64,000 bases of DNA. Origin: Clostridia bacterium (lineage in GTDB: Bacteria; Bacillota; Clostridia; Oscillospirales; CAG-272). The notes under the pieces are model-generated. The model was not told the DNA's origin and did not search any database. It worked only from the letters and a program-made list of their open reading frames with translations. The stretch spans positions 62,001-126,000 of the forward strand of contig JAFULC010000027.1 in NCBI GenBank assembly GCA_017483305.1, given 5' to 3'. The first letter of the stretch is position 1, and the number at the start of each line of letters is the position of its first letter. A program made the position numbers and the translations under genes. Positions 50,591 to 59,501 of this stretch are shown here, in pieces.

Positions 50591-51991
50591 ATGAACGAAA
50601 ACAATATAAATCAAAACGGCTCGCTTCAGACCGCCGTGCCGAGAAGAATTCTGTCTTCCCTGCTTTCAAGCGTTTCGGCAGGCGTAGTGCCGAGAGCAGG
50701 CGCACCATACATTGCCATCGGCAGAAAGGATGAGATCGCCGCATTTCTCTCCGACCTTGAGGAGATCAACGAGGGCGGCGGCGCTATGCGCTTCCTCATC
50801 GGGCGCTACGGAAGCGGAAAAAGCTTCCTTATTCAGCTTGTAAGAGGTTACGCGCTTGAGCGCGACTTTCTCACCGCCGACTGCGATCTATCCCCGGAAA
50901 GAAAGCTTAGCGGAAGCGGAAACAGTGCAATTGCAACCTACCGCGAGCTGATGAAGAATCTCGCCTCCAAATCCTCCCCCGACGGCGGCGCGCTTTCAAA
51001 AATAATCTCCCGTTGGATCGGAAAGATCCGCGGCGAGCTTATATCCGACAATATCTCCCCCGATGATGCGATATTTGAGCGTGAGCTTGGTAAGCGCATA
51101 TATAACGAGCTCTCCGAGCTTGAATTTTTGGTCGGAGGCTTCGATTTTGCCCGAGTAATACTCGAATATTACAAGGCAAGCATCTCGGATAGCGAGCTTG
51201 CAAACGAGAAAATGAGTGCTTGCTTGCGTTGGCTTCGCGGCGAATACTCGACCAAGACAGAAGCTAAAAAAGAGCTTGGATTCTCGGTCTCAGTCATCAT
51301 AAACGACGATAACTGGTACGACTTTTTGAAGCTTTGGGCGGTTCTCTCCAAAAAAATGGGCTATCGCGGACTCGTTGTCTTCATCGACGAGTGTGTAAAT
51401 CTCTATAAGATCCCCCACCGTGTCAGCCGTGAGAACAACTACGAAAAGATCCTCTCTATGTTCAACGACACGCTTCAGGGACGCGCCCCGGGACTTGACA
51501 TCGTCTTCGGCGGCACTCCGCAGTTCCTTGAGGATACCCGACGCGGACTCTTCAGCTACGAGGCCCTGCGCTCAAGACTTTGCGACAGCAAATTCGCGCT
51601 TGACGGCTTCAAAAATCTCATAGGTCCCGTTATCCGTCTTCGCCGACTCACAGACGACGAGCTTTTCGCACTTATTCAGCGCATAACCGTACTCTATTCT
51701 CAGTTTTATAATTGGGATTGCAGAGTTACAAGTGACGACAGACTCAAATTCTTGAACATCTGTCTTTCACGCGCAGGAGCTGACAGTATGATAACCCCCC
51801 GAGAGATGCTCCGCGACTATATGACCGTCCTCAACATCCTTATGCAGAATCCCGAGGCAAAATTCGACGATATTATCGGCACTCACGTCACCCTCAAGAC
51901 CGACAGATCAGAGGATGACAACCTTCCCACCGCAGAGCCTTTCGGAAAGGAAGAAACCCGCAAATTCACCGCAAACGATATTGAATTTTAA
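50591..51991 (+). CDS. BrxD-like P-loop ATPase (DUF2791 type)
   Basis: 466 residues. The N-terminal SLLSSVSAGVVPRAGAPYIAIGRKDEI precedes Walker A GRYGSGKS (residues 71-78). Walker B is LVVFIDECV (261-269), with Glu following the Asp. A later GGTPQFLEDTRRGLFSYEALRSRL stretch and ITPREMLRDYM are typical of the BREX-type ATPase BrxD, in which an ORC/AAA-like NTPase is expected. In BREX type 2 loci BrxD is always next to the helicase BrxHI, and the same partner lies just downstream here. The RBS is AGAGGAGG. No PglX methyltransferase, PglZ, BrxA/B or BrxC gene is present within this window, so it is not a complete BREX system. Confidence 0.88.
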   Translation: MNENNINQNGSLQTAVPRRILSSLLSSVSAGVVPRAGAPYIAIGRKDEIAAFLSDLEEINEGGGAMRFLIGRYGSGKSFLIQLVRGYALERDFLTADCDLSPERKLSGSGNSAIATYRELMKNLASKSSPDGGALSKIISRWIGKIRGELISDNISPDDAIFERELGKRIYNELSELEFLVGGFDFARVILEYYKASISDSELANEKMSACLRWLRGEYSTKTEAKKELGFSVSVIINDDNWYDFLKLWAVLSKKMGYRGLVVFIDECVNLYKIPHRVSRENNYEKILSMFNDTLQGRAPGLDIVFGGTPQFLEDTRRGLFSYEALRSRLCDSKFALDGFKNLIGPVIRLRRLTDDELFALIQRITVLYSQFYNWDCRVTSDDRLKFLNICLSRAGADSMITPREMLRDYMTVLNILMQNPEAKFDDIIGTHVTLKTDRSEDDNLPTAEPFGKEETRKFTANDIEF

Positions 51992-52018
51992 TCCTCTGCC
52001 GTCCAATGACAGAGCTAT

Positions 52019-52033
52019 GCCGCAAAACGCGGC
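52019..52033 (+). other. Small GC hairpin between the ATPase and helicase genes
   Basis: GCCGC-AAAAC-GCGGC in the 57-bp gap, with no T-run after it. It is followed by a CGGAG SD. It may adjust helicase translation or mRNA stability within the operon. Confidence 0.4.
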
Positions 52034-52048
52034 GGAACGGAGAACAAA

Positions 52049-54379
52049 ATGACACAAGCAGATCTCATATTCGAACGCTTCCCCGACTTTATACGGGAAT
52101 ATATTTATTCGCACTCGTGGGAATCTCTGCGCGCAGTTCAGGTCGCGGCGGCGAAGACCATATTCGACACCGACAACAATCTTCTCCTGACCTCCTCCAC
52201 GGCAAGCGGCAAGACCGAGGCGGCATTCTTCCCCATTCTCTCCCTGCTCCACGAGGATCCGCCATCAAGCGTAGGCGTGCTCTATATTGCGCCACTCAAA
52301 AGCCTTATAAACGACCAGTTTGAGCGTATGGAGGAGCTGCTCGATATGACGGGCGTAAAGGTTACTCATTGGCACGGTGACGTAGCAATGTCGCACAAGA
52401 AAAAGCTGCTTGAAAAACCCGAGGGCATATTGCAGATAACCCCCGAATCACTCGAGGCTATGCTTATCAATCGCTCCAACGACATTCCCCGTCTGTTCGG
52501 CGATCTGCGCTTCATCGTCATCGATGAGATACACACGCTCACGGGTACAGACCGAGGAAATCAGATAATTTGCCTACTTTCCCGCATAGCACACCTCATC
52601 AGCTTCCATCCGCGTCGCATAGCACTCTCGGCAACGATAGGTGACCCCTCTCTCGCGGCAGAATGGCTAACCGCCGACACGGGCAGAGATATCGACATCC
52701 CCACGTTCAGCCAGGAAAAGATCAAATGGCGACTCGGACTCGAGCATTTCTATATTCAGAATCCCGAAGCCGAAAAGCAAAAGCAGGAGACTGAAAAAGC
52801 CGTACCGAGTGCGACTTCTAAAAGCGTCGTTTCGGTCGAGCAGACCGAGGATATTCCTCAAAAGAACGAACAGACCGACAACTACGAGCAGATCGGCGGA
52901 GCTAAACCGTACGCCATCGACCCCGGATATGAATACGCCTACGATTGCGTAAGAGATAAAAAATCCCTCGTTTTCTCCAACTCGCGTGAGGAAACCGAAT
53001 ATATCTGCGCCACTTTGCGCCAGATAGCAAGACTTCGCGGCGACGAAGACAGTCATATCCTCATCCATCATGGCAATCTCTCGGCATCACTCCGCGAGGA
53101 AGCCGAAATGAAGATGCGCGACGACGAGGAGTTTGCAGTAACCTGCGCCACCGTTACAATGGAGCTCGGAATTGATATCGGTCAACTCGAACGCGTAGTA
53201 CAAATAGAAGCCCCCAACACCGTCTCAAACTTTCTCCAAAGACTCGGTCGCTCGGGCAGACGCAGTCAGACCCCCGAAATGATGATGATATTTCGAGAAG
53301 AAGAAGCGCTTCCCAACACCCCGCTTCCCCAGCTTATCCCGTGGGAGCTTTTACGCGGTATTGCGATCATACAGCTCTATATTGAGGAGCGCTTTATTGA
53401 GCCGCCCTCGCGCAAAAAAATGCCCTTCAGCCTGCTCTTCCATCAAACGCTTTCAATGCTCGCGTCCTGCGGTGAGCTGACTGCGGCAAGACTCGCCCAA
53501 AGAGTCCTCTCGCTCCCACCCTTCAGATTCGTAAGCAAGGAAGACTACAAAACGCTCATCGTCTCGATGCTCAATAACGATTTTTTAGAGATGACCGAGG
53601 AAAAGGGTCTCATAGTCGGACTTATGGGCGAAAGACTTTTAAAGAGCTTTAAATTCTATGCCGTTTTTAAGGATAGCGAGGACTTTACCGTCCGTTGCGG
53701 CTCCGACGAAATCGGAACTATCACCACCCCTCCCCCCGTGGGCGACCGCTTCGCATTGGCGGGCAGAGTCTGGGAGGTCGAGGAGCTTGACGTTACAAGA
53801 AAGCTCATATACGTCAAGAAGGTCGACGGCAAAATGGAAATATCCTGGCCCGGCGACTTCGGCGAGATACACACTAAAATTTTGCGCAGAATGAAGCAGA
53901 TACTGATGGAGGACACGATCTACCCCTATCTCAAGGAAAATGCCGTCAAGCGCCTTATTCAAGCGCGCAAGACCGCTCGCAATACGGGAATGCTCGAGCA
54001 TTCGCTCGTCCATCTCGGCGGTTATTCGTGGTGTCTGTTCCCTTGGCTCGGCACGCGCTCGTTCCGTACCCTGCGCAAGTATATAAAGAAAAATGCCGCG
54101 GCAAACGGCATCAGCGGAATTGAGTTTGAGGGCTGCTATTATATCACCTTCAAGATGGAAAAAACGTCGGATATCGACTTTATCGCAAGACTGCTGGACG
54201 GTGTTGAGCGCGACGGCATAAGCTGCGAGGCATTGGTTGAAAACGGCGAGATCCCTGTCTTTGAAAAGTACGACAACTACGTCCCACATGACCTCCTCCG
54301 CAAAGCCTACGCCGCAGATAAGCTCCGCGCCGACGAAGCAGAAAATCAAATAAAGCTGATCTTTGAGGAGTTTGAATAA
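52049..54379 (+). CDS. BrxHI-like DEAD/DEAH-box helicase (Lhr-related superfamily 2)
   Basis: 776 residues. Motif I is TASGKT (51-56), the DEAH-box variant DEIH is at 159-162, SAT at 194-196 (motif III), and motif VI QRLGRSGRR near 395-403. Motif IV/V regions have SLVFSNSREETEYI and VTMELGIDIGQLERVVQ. The C-terminal half (about 420-776) resembles Lhr-type helicases (RGIAIIQLYIEERFIEPP; then a GTRSFRTLRKYIKK stretch). An unusual acidic, Gln/Glu-rich insert is at about 240-290 (EAEKQKQETEKAVPSATSK). This protein is expected to unwind or translocate on DNA with the BrxD-like ATPase. It is the last gene of the operon and is followed at once by a terminator. Confidence 0.88.
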   Translation: MTQADLIFERFPDFIREYIYSHSWESLRAVQVAAAKTIFDTDNNLLLTSSTASGKTEAAFFPILSLLHEDPPSSVGVLYIAPLKSLINDQFERMEELLDMTGVKVTHWHGDVAMSHKKKLLEKPEGILQITPESLEAMLINRSNDIPRLFGDLRFIVIDEIHTLTGTDRGNQIICLLSRIAHLISFHPRRIALSATIGDPSLAAEWLTADTGRDIDIPTFSQEKIKWRLGLEHFYIQNPEAEKQKQETEKAVPSATSKSVVSVEQTEDIPQKNEQTDNYEQIGGAKPYAIDPGYEYAYDCVRDKKSLVFSNSREETEYICATLRQIARLRGDEDSHILIHHGNLSASLREEAEMKMRDDEEFAVTCATVTMELGIDIGQLERVVQIEAPNTVSNFLQRLGRSGRRSQTPEMMMIFREEEALPNTPLPQLIPWELLRGIAIIQLYIEERFIEPPSRKKMPFSLLFHQTLSMLASCGELTAARLAQRVLSLPPFRFVSKEDYKTLIVSMLNNDFLEMTEEKGLIVGLMGERLLKSFKFYAVFKDSEDFTVRCGSDEIGTITTPPPVGDRFALAGRVWEVEELDVTRKLIYVKKVDGKMEISWPGDFGEIHTKILRRMKQILMEDTIYPYLKENAVKRLIQARKTARNTGMLEHSLVHLGGYSWCLFPWLGTRSFRTLRKYIKKNAAANGISGIEFEGCYYITFKMEKTSDIDFIARLLDGVERDGISCEALVENGEIPVFEKYDNYVPHDLLRKAYAADKLRADEAENQIKLIFEEFE

Positions 54380-54381
54380 CA

Positions 54382-54426
54382 AAAAATCACCCGGATGAAT
54401 TTTGATAATTCATTCGGGTGATTTTT
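54382..54426. terminator. Long intrinsic terminator closing the TerB/BrxD/BrxHI operon
   Basis: A 20-bp stem AAAAATCACCCGGATGAATT / AATTCATTCGGGTGATTTTT (one G-T pair) with a 5-nt loop, ending in TTTTT. It is nearly symmetric and would also serve the minus-strand lipoprotein gene ending at 54494. Confidence 0.92.
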
Positions 54427-54493
54427 GATATAGATAAAGTTATGATATTAGTAACAAAAAAATTAGCTCCTCATACAAAATTTCGTTACTTAC

Positions 54494-55123
54494 TCATTGT
54501 TCAGCAGTTGTAGTATTTTCCGTATCCTCCGAATACCAAAAGCTTTCGGGATATTTTTCTTCTAAATATTCAAACATTTCAGACATATCTGCATTAAAGA
54601 AAAATTGATATCCTTCCTCGTCAACATACATTGAACTCGTATACTGGTTTTTATTCCAAATGGAAAAATCCAAAATACTTCCATCAATTAATTCAATTTC
54701 CAAACCGTAGTAACATCCATAATATCCCTTAGATGACTCGCCCTTCTCACCTTTAGCATCAGCAATAAATGCAATCAAATCTTCAATTATTTCTTCATCC
54801 TCAATTGTGATAGCATTTACCCTTACCATATACCACAATTTGATGCTTTCTACCGACTCAGACATTACAAATTCGCTAAAAAACCCGCAAGGATAATTAC
54901 ATATATCACAATAACCATCCTCGTCATCATCAATATGATCATATATAGGAGTTTCTTCTAAATTACAAGAATTTAAGTTGCACGTGATCGGTTGCCAATG
55001 ACCGCTTTCATTGCATTCCCATTCTCCTTTGATATGCTCGTGTTTGATATGCTCGTGATCGCACGACGCCAGACAAGCTACAAGCAGAAAAATAATCAAC
55101 ATCAAAGCAAACGCCTTTTTCAT
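54494..55123 (-). CDS. Putative lipoprotein with His-rich start and DGxCDxC motif
   Basis: 209 residues. The lipoprotein signal ends LVACLASC, Cys21 being the lipid site. After it comes a His-rich stretch DHEHIKHEHIKGEW, then CNLNSCNLEETPIYDHIDDDEDGYCDICNYPC, whose DxDxDG-CDxC pattern looks like a Ca2+ or metal loop. The rest is a beta/alpha region (LWYMVRVNAITIEDEEI, YGLEIELIDGSILDFSIW). The next gene upstream carries the same DGxCDxC motif. An AAAGGAGG SD precedes the ATG. No named family recognised; the 94-bp gap to the other lipoprotein gene has no clear promoter, so both may be one transcript. Confidence 0.75.
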   Translation of the reverse strand: MKKAFALMLIIFLLVACLASCDHEHIKHEHIKGEWECNESGHWQPITCNLNSCNLEETPIYDHIDDDEDGYCDICNYPCGFFSEFVMSESVESIKLWYMVRVNAITIEDEEIIEDLIAFIADAKGEKGESSKGYYGCYYGLEIELIDGSILDFSIWNKNQYTSSMYVDEEGYQFFFNADMSEMFEYLEEKYPESFWYSEDTENTTTAEQ

Positions 55124-55216
55124 AAAATTCCTCCTTTATATTCCATTCACATTATCGGTCAACAAAATATCGACTATGTTACGCCTTACGTATTTAATTT
55201 TAAGATTTGTAACCAT

Positions 55217-56005
55217 TCAGTCTGTTAACATTTCATATCCGCAAGCATCACACAGTCGATCTCCGTCATTGTTATAATGATCCTCGTAGTCTTTCGGAGA
55301 CTCACATCCACATCCGAATATCTGTCTGTGAGAGGTTTCATTCACATCATATCCCCAGTTGTGATCCTCGTGAGATATGCCCACATAATATTCACACTCG
55401 TCGCACTTACCGTTGTTGTCTTCATCATAATGAGGCTCAAAATCTCTCTCTTCAAGCCAATCGCAGTCGCAGGTGTAGATTTTTTTGTGTGCTTTCTCGC
55501 TTGTTTCATATATAAAACTATGCTCGTGGAGCTGCAAATTACCGTGTACTGCTTTCAGAGCATCCTCGGTAAAGGCAATAATAATTTCACCCTTTACGGG
55601 ACTGAGTGCTTCAAATGTGATTGCGACCTTATCTCCTTCAATATATCCGCCTGAGTCGTTTATGGGCATTTCATCATCTGCCGTAAACTCTGAAAGAGGT
55701 TGATTTTCATTGATCAGACCGACATCAAAATATTTAACACTTAAAGCACCTTCTTCAAGGTTTACTTGATAATAGATTGTACCTTCGCCAAGACCTGTAC
55801 GGTCAAGTGTTATGCAGATTCTGCTCTCAAAATCGTCGAATGTGAAAACAGCGCAGTTTTCGTAGTATTCTTTACTAACACCAGATTTTCCCCCGAAAAT
55901 GCTATCAAACGTATCGCAAGCTGTAATACAAGTAAGCATCAAAACCGCAGTCAAAAAACAGCCTAACAACTTTTTCAACAAATCAAAGCTAACCGTCCTC
56001 TTCAT
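55217..56005 (-). CDS. Putative lipoprotein with C-terminal HxD-DGxCDxC repeats
   Basis: 262 residues. Signal: basic MKR, hydrophobic core, lipobox LTCITAC with Cys at about 29. The middle is beta-rich (CAVFTFDDFESRICITLD; VAITFEALSPVKGEIIIAF). The last 90 residues hold two repeats of the form CDCDW...HYDEDNNGKCDECEYY and GCGCESP...HYNNDGDRLCDACGYE, with HxDxDxDGxCDxC loops, probably metal-binding, shared with the neighbour at 54494. Such modules occur in large Clostridia surface proteins. The start at 56005 has a GGAGG SD 7 bp upstream; GTG one codon earlier is less good. Confidence 0.75.
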   Translation of the reverse strand: MKRTVSFDLLKKLLGCFLTAVLMLTCITACDTFDSIFGGKSGVSKEYYENCAVFTFDDFESRICITLDRTGLGEGTIYYQVNLEEGALSVKYFDVGLINENQPLSEFTADDEMPINDSGGYIEGDKVAITFEALSPVKGEIIIAFTEDALKAVHGNLQLHEHSFIYETSEKAHKKIYTCDCDWLEERDFEPHYDEDNNGKCDECEYYVGISHEDHNWGYDVNETSHRQIFGCGCESPKDYEDHYNNDGDRLCDACGYEMLTD

Positions 56006-56116
56006 CACACCACCTCCGATATCAATCTCTTCATAATATAAGTCGTCAAAAAAATGGTAATATTACGCCTTCCACGTTAATATTAACATATTTTTCACAG
56101 GTTGTCAATACAGACA

Positions 56117-56155
56117 CAAAACCGCTGCTGCGCCAAGGCGCAACAGCGGTTTTTA
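56117..56155 (-). terminator. Intrinsic terminator of rny
   Basis: A 15-bp stem with one mismatch (AAACCGCTG-c-TGCGCC / GGCGCA-a-CAGCGGTTT), loop AA. T-runs lie on both strands. It lies 139 bp after the rny stop on the minus strand. Confidence 0.8.
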
Positions 56156-56293
56156 TCAAATATATTTTATCCGACATACGTCGTGCTTACATTCATCTGT
56201 GTTCTATGTTAAATATATATAAATCCTTAACCGTAACTAAGGAACAAAGATTACAGAGATTTCTGCATATTTGATTCGAGAGCTCAATCTGAA

Positions 56294-57847
56294 TTATTTA
56301 GCGTAGTCGACTGCGCGGCTTTCGCGAATAAGATTGATCTTGATCTGACCGGGATACTTGACTTCAGCCTGGATCTTTGCCGCCATCTCTCGCGCAATGA
56401 CCTTCATACCTGCGTCGTTAACCTCCTCGGGCTTGACCATAACTCTGATCTCACGTCCTGCCTGAATAGCGTATGCCTTATCGATTCCGTTAAAGCCCTT
56501 TGCAATTTCCTCAAGCTTTTCAAGACGCTTAATGTAATTTTCCATATCCTCACGACGTGCACCGGGTCTTGCTGCGCTGATAGCGTCAGCAGCCTGAACG
56601 AGCACTGCAATGATTGTCTTGGGTTCAACGTCGTTGTGGTGAGCCTCGATAGCATGAACTACCTCTTTGCTCTCCTTATACTTCTTTGCGGCATTTACGC
56701 CGATCTCAACATGAGAACCTTCAACGTCGTGGGGGAATGCCTTACCAATATCGTGAAGCAGACCTGCTCTCTTTGCAAGAGTACCGTCGAGTCCAAGCTC
56801 GTCTGCCATAATTCCTGCAAGGAACGCAACCTCGATAGAGTGCTTGAGCACGTTCTGTCCGTAGCTGGTTCTGTACTTAAGTCTTCCGAGCAATCTTACA
56901 AGCTCGGGATTGATTCCGTGAATTCCAACCTCGAAGGTAGCTCTCTCACCCGCCTGCTTAACAGACGCGTCAACTTCCTTCTGTGCCTTTTCGACCATTT
57001 CCTCGATTCTCGCGGGGTGAATACGTCCGTCGGAGATAAGTCTTTCAAGAGCAATTCTTGCAACCTCTCTTCTGACGGGATCAAATCCCGACAAGGTTAT
57101 AGTCTCAGGGGTATCGTCAATAATAAGCTCGACTCCCGTAAGAGTTTCGATCTTCTGGATATTTCTTCCCTCACGACCAATAATTCTACCCTTCATTTCC
57201 TCACTGGGCAATGCCACACTGGAAACGGTAGCCTCGGAAACGTGATCGGAAGCATATCTCTGAATAGCGAGCGACAAAATATTCTTTGCCTTCTCGTCGG
57301 CTTCTTCTCTGAACTGAGTTTCAAGCTCGTCAAGCTTCTGAGCAAGCTCGTGCTTCGCCTCGGACTCAACTCTTTCAATAAGCTCTTCCTTTGCTCTCTC
57401 CGAAGAATAACCAGAAATTTCTTCAAGCTTTTTGACCTGCTCTCCGATCATCTCGTTAGCCTTATCCTTCAAAGCCTCGTAATCCTTGATCCTTTTATCA
57501 AGAACCTCGTTCTTCTTTTCAAGAGCCTCGGATTTTTTGTCAAGAGTTTCTTCCTTTTTGTTCAGACGGTTTTCGGTACGGTTGATCTCGTTTCTTCTTT
57601 CCTTGATCTCGCGATCGAGCTCATTTCTCTGAGCCATGATAGTCTCTTTAGCCTCAAGCAAGGATTCCTTCTTTGCAGACTCAGCATTTTTCTTTGCTTC
57701 GTCCAGGATCTTTTGCGCTTCAGCCTCAGCAGAGCCTATCTTTGCCTCGCCGATCTTCTTTCTCACAAGAAAACCGACCAGAAATCCGAGAGCGATTCCG
57801 ACGACAGCGCAAATAACGCTTACGATAATCGCTATCTCTGTTTTCAT
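56294..57847 (-). CDS. rny: Ribonuclease Y
   Basis: A membrane-anchored endoribonuclease that starts mRNA decay in Firmicutes. 517 residues: an N-terminal transmembrane anchor (about 7-27), a long coiled coil (about 30-200, with repeated [11 protein letters not shown] and [14 protein letters not shown] heptads), a KH domain ([17 protein letters not shown], with the GREG loop near 226) and an HD domain (about 330-430: LLHDIGKAF gives HD, then EAHHND gives the HHND). All catalytic residues appear intact. The start follows AAGGAGG 11 bp upstream. The promoter lies 225 bp away in the long leader; a possible small ORF overlaps the start. Confidence 0.97.
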   Translation of the reverse strand: MKTEIAIIVSVICAVVGIALGFLVGFLVRKKIGEAKIGSAEAEAQKILDEAKKNAESAKKESLLEAKETIMAQRNELDREIKERRNEINRTENRLNKKEETLDKKSEALEKKNEVLDKRIKDYEALKDKANEMIGEQVKKLEEISGYSSERAKEELIERVESEAKHELAQKLDELETQFREEADEKAKNILSLAIQRYASDHVSEATVSSVALPSEEMKGRIIGREGRNIQKIETLTGVELIIDDTPETITLSGFDPVRREVARIALERLISDGRIHPARIEEMVEKAQKEVDASVKQAGERATFEVGIHGINPELVRLLGRLKYRTSYGQNVLKHSIEVAFLAGIMADELGLDGTLAKRAGLLHDIGKAFPHDVEGSHVEIGVNAAKKYKESKEVVHAIEAHHNDVEPKTIIAVLVQAADAISAARPGARREDMENYIKRLEKLEEIAKGFNGIDKAYAIQAGREIRVMVKPEEVNDAGMKVIAREMAAKIQAEVKYPGQIKINLIRESRAVDYAK

Positions 57848-57906
57848 TTCCCCTTTACACCTCCTTTTTCCTTCATTTGTTTTCTGTATTCAAAGCAAAT
57901 AGGCAT
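57844..57906 (-). CDS. Possible leader peptide ORF overlapping the rny start
   Basis: A 20-codon ORF, ATG at 57906, whose TGA overlaps the rny ATG (ATGA). It contains the rny SD and has its own CGGAG purine stretch about 6 bp before the ATG. Its peptide ([16 protein letters not shown] and on) is basic with no known family. Overlap of this type is typical of translational coupling but may be chance. Confidence 0.3.
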   Translation of the reverse strand: MPICFEYRKQMKEKGGVKGK

Positions 57907-58070
57907 ACCGCGCTCCGCCGCTTTGGGAACGGATAGCGAATGTATTGAAAACGGCTATATCAAATTCAAAAGTATGAATTTTTACCGACTCAATCATATA
58001 ATAAACATTAAAAACTGTAAATATCAAAAAATTACCGCATTTTAATTAATATATTATTACACCTTATTTA
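57848..58070 (-). other. Long 5' leader of rny
   Basis: About 220 nt between the promoter and rny. It has an AT-rich half and a GC-rich half (57905-57935, with AAGCGGCGGAGCGCGG). Besides the small ORF overlapping rny, a 35-codon ORF (57997-57890) is open but has no SD. No known RNA element was recognised. RNase Y mRNAs can be self-regulated, so this leader is a candidate site. Confidence 0.4.
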
Positions 58071-58099
58071 ATTATACAGAAAAAACGGCGCTTTGTCAA
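58071..58099 (-). promoter_or_regulatory. Consensus sigma-A promoter of rny
   Basis: TTGACA (58099-58094), a 17-bp spacer and TATAAT (58076-58071) on the minus strand. The -35 and the spacer overlap the 3' arm and T-tract of the upstream gene's terminator. Confidence 0.9.
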
Positions 58100-58131
58100 T
58101 AGTTTTTTTCATATACTACCGACAAAACGCC
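58080..58131 (-). terminator. Terminator of the tldD-pmbA transcript, overlapping the rny promoter
   Basis: On the minus strand GGCGTTTTGTC (58131-58121) pairs with GACAAAGCGCC (58097-58087), 10 of 11 by Watson-Crick plus a U-G, loop 23 nt, then GTTTTTTC. A weaker TTGTAAATT / AATTTACAA stem lies just before it (58163-58138). Confidence 0.65.
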
Positions 58132-58171
58132 TATTTTTTGTAAATTTTCAAGAGAATTTACAATTTATCTT

Positions 58172-59500
58172 TTATTTTCCTGCAATACTCATGTTTTTAA
58201 CGAGAACGTCGGGAGAACCGAAAACTGTAAATCCGCCCGGAATTCCCCACTTGACTTCACTCGAAAGCGAGTCGATCTCCATAAGCATATTGAAGAAATT
58301 ACCCGCGATCGTAAAGGACTTAACAGGACCTGCCTTCTTGCCGTCCTTGATAATAAAGCCCTCACTCTCAACCGAGAAATCACCGGTGATGGCGTTAGCG
58401 CCAGCGTGAAGTCCCTTGACTCCGGTAACGTAGATTCCGTCGCCAGCCTTGGCAAAAAGCTCGTCAAGAGTCTCGCTACCCGCAGAAATGCCGAAGTTGT
58501 AAGGAGCAATATTGCCGCCGCGACGACCGTTACCCGTGGTTTCCTTGCCGGTCTTGATAGCGGTTGTGAGGTCGTAAAGCATGGTCTTCAGAACACCGTT
58601 TTCAACAACGGTCTTCTTGTAGGTAGCAACTCCCTCATCGTCAAAATGAGTCTGAACGGGACAGCCCTCTCTCATAGGATCGTCTGTGATCGTAACGATA
58701 TCCGCAGCGATCTTCTGACCCTCCTTGCCTGCAAGTCTTGACATTCCGAGAAGCGCGTTCTTAGCCGAGAATGCAGACGAGAAAGCAGACAGAAGCGAGC
58801 GCATCTGTGCGCCGTCGATAACAACGTTATACTTACCCGTGGGGATCTCGGAAGCGCCGATCTTGTCAAGCGCTCCTCCAACCGCCTTTGCAGGCAGTTT
58901 TTTAGCATCCTCACTGTAAATGTTTTCTGCAAACTCAAAATTATCTCTTGCCTCGCCGTCCTTATTTACGACCGCAGCAACGTAGCAACCCGACATACCC
59001 ACGCGATTGGAAAGCTCCAGACCGTGCGAGTTGTAAAGATACATCTCGTTCTTAAAGGATATAGCGATCGACTGCGTTCCGTCAACAACGGCGCTATCAA
59101 CGGCATAGGTAGCCTTCTGAAGCTCAAGAGCGCACTTCTTAAGCTCTGCAGCCTCGATATCCGCAGGCTCGGGAGCGGTAGTTTTAGCATAGGATTCAGA
59201 GCCCTTGAAGATAACTACAACGTCATCGTTCTCAATGACCTTGGCGTTGTCTGCCGCGCGAAGCACGAGATCCTCAAGCTCATCAGCGTCAAAGTAGCTG
59301 CTTGAGGCGTAGCCCATGTGACCGTTGACAAGGCAACGGAAGTACACCTTTGCGCTCTCACCCGAGCTGAATGCACTGACCTCCTGCTTGAGCGTTTCAG
59401 CGGAGATATCCTCTCCAACGGTATAATAAACCTCATATTCCTCAATTCCGTGCTTTTTACAAGCCGAAATGATGATATCCTTAATTTCAGCAAAATTCAT
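58172..59500 (-). CDS. pmbA: TldE/PmbA-type metalloprotease subunit
   Basis: 442 residues. The partner of TldD in a peptide-processing heterodimer that trims peptides such as microcin B17 leader. Family features: VYYTVGEDISAETLKQEV opening, MGYASSSYFDADEL, GMSGCYVAAVVNKDGEARDNFEFAEN, then CPVQTHFDDEGVATYKKTVVENGVL, GNGRRGGNIAPYNFGISAGSETL and the C-terminal GDFSVESEGFIIKDGKK and FTIAGNFFNML. TldE lacks the zinc site, which lies in TldD. It starts 1 bp after the tldD stop. No microcin-type precursor gene is present here, so the native substrate is unknown. Confidence 0.92.
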   Translation of the reverse strand: MNFAEIKDIIISACKKHGIEEYEVYYTVGEDISAETLKQEVSAFSSGESAKVYFRCLVNGHMGYASSSYFDADELEDLVLRAADNAKVIENDDVVVIFKGSESYAKTTAPEPADIEAAELKKCALELQKATYAVDSAVVDGTQSIAISFKNEMYLYNSHGLELSNRVGMSGCYVAAVVNKDGEARDNFEFAENIYSEDAKKLPAKAVGGALDKIGASEIPTGKYNVVIDGAQMRSLLSAFSSAFSAKNALLGMSRLAGKEGQKIAADIVTITDDPMREGCPVQTHFDDEGVATYKKTVVENGVLKTMLYDLTTAIKTGKETTGNGRRGGNIAPYNFGISAGSETLDELFAKAGDGIYVTGVKGLHAGANAITGDFSVESEGFIIKDGKKAGPVKSFTIAGNFFNMLMEIDSLSSEVKWGIPGGFTVFGSPDVLVKNMSIAGK

Positions 59501-59501
59501 A

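Noticed and set aside
48842..54379. A complete BREX locus
   Set aside because: Only BrxD-like and BrxHI-like proteins are present. No methyltransferase of PglX type, PglZ, BrxA, BrxB or BrxC was found in the window.
56636..58045. Long plus-strand open frame opposite rny
   Set aside because: Ser/Leu-rich mirror of the RNase Y coiled coil; no domain, no SD.
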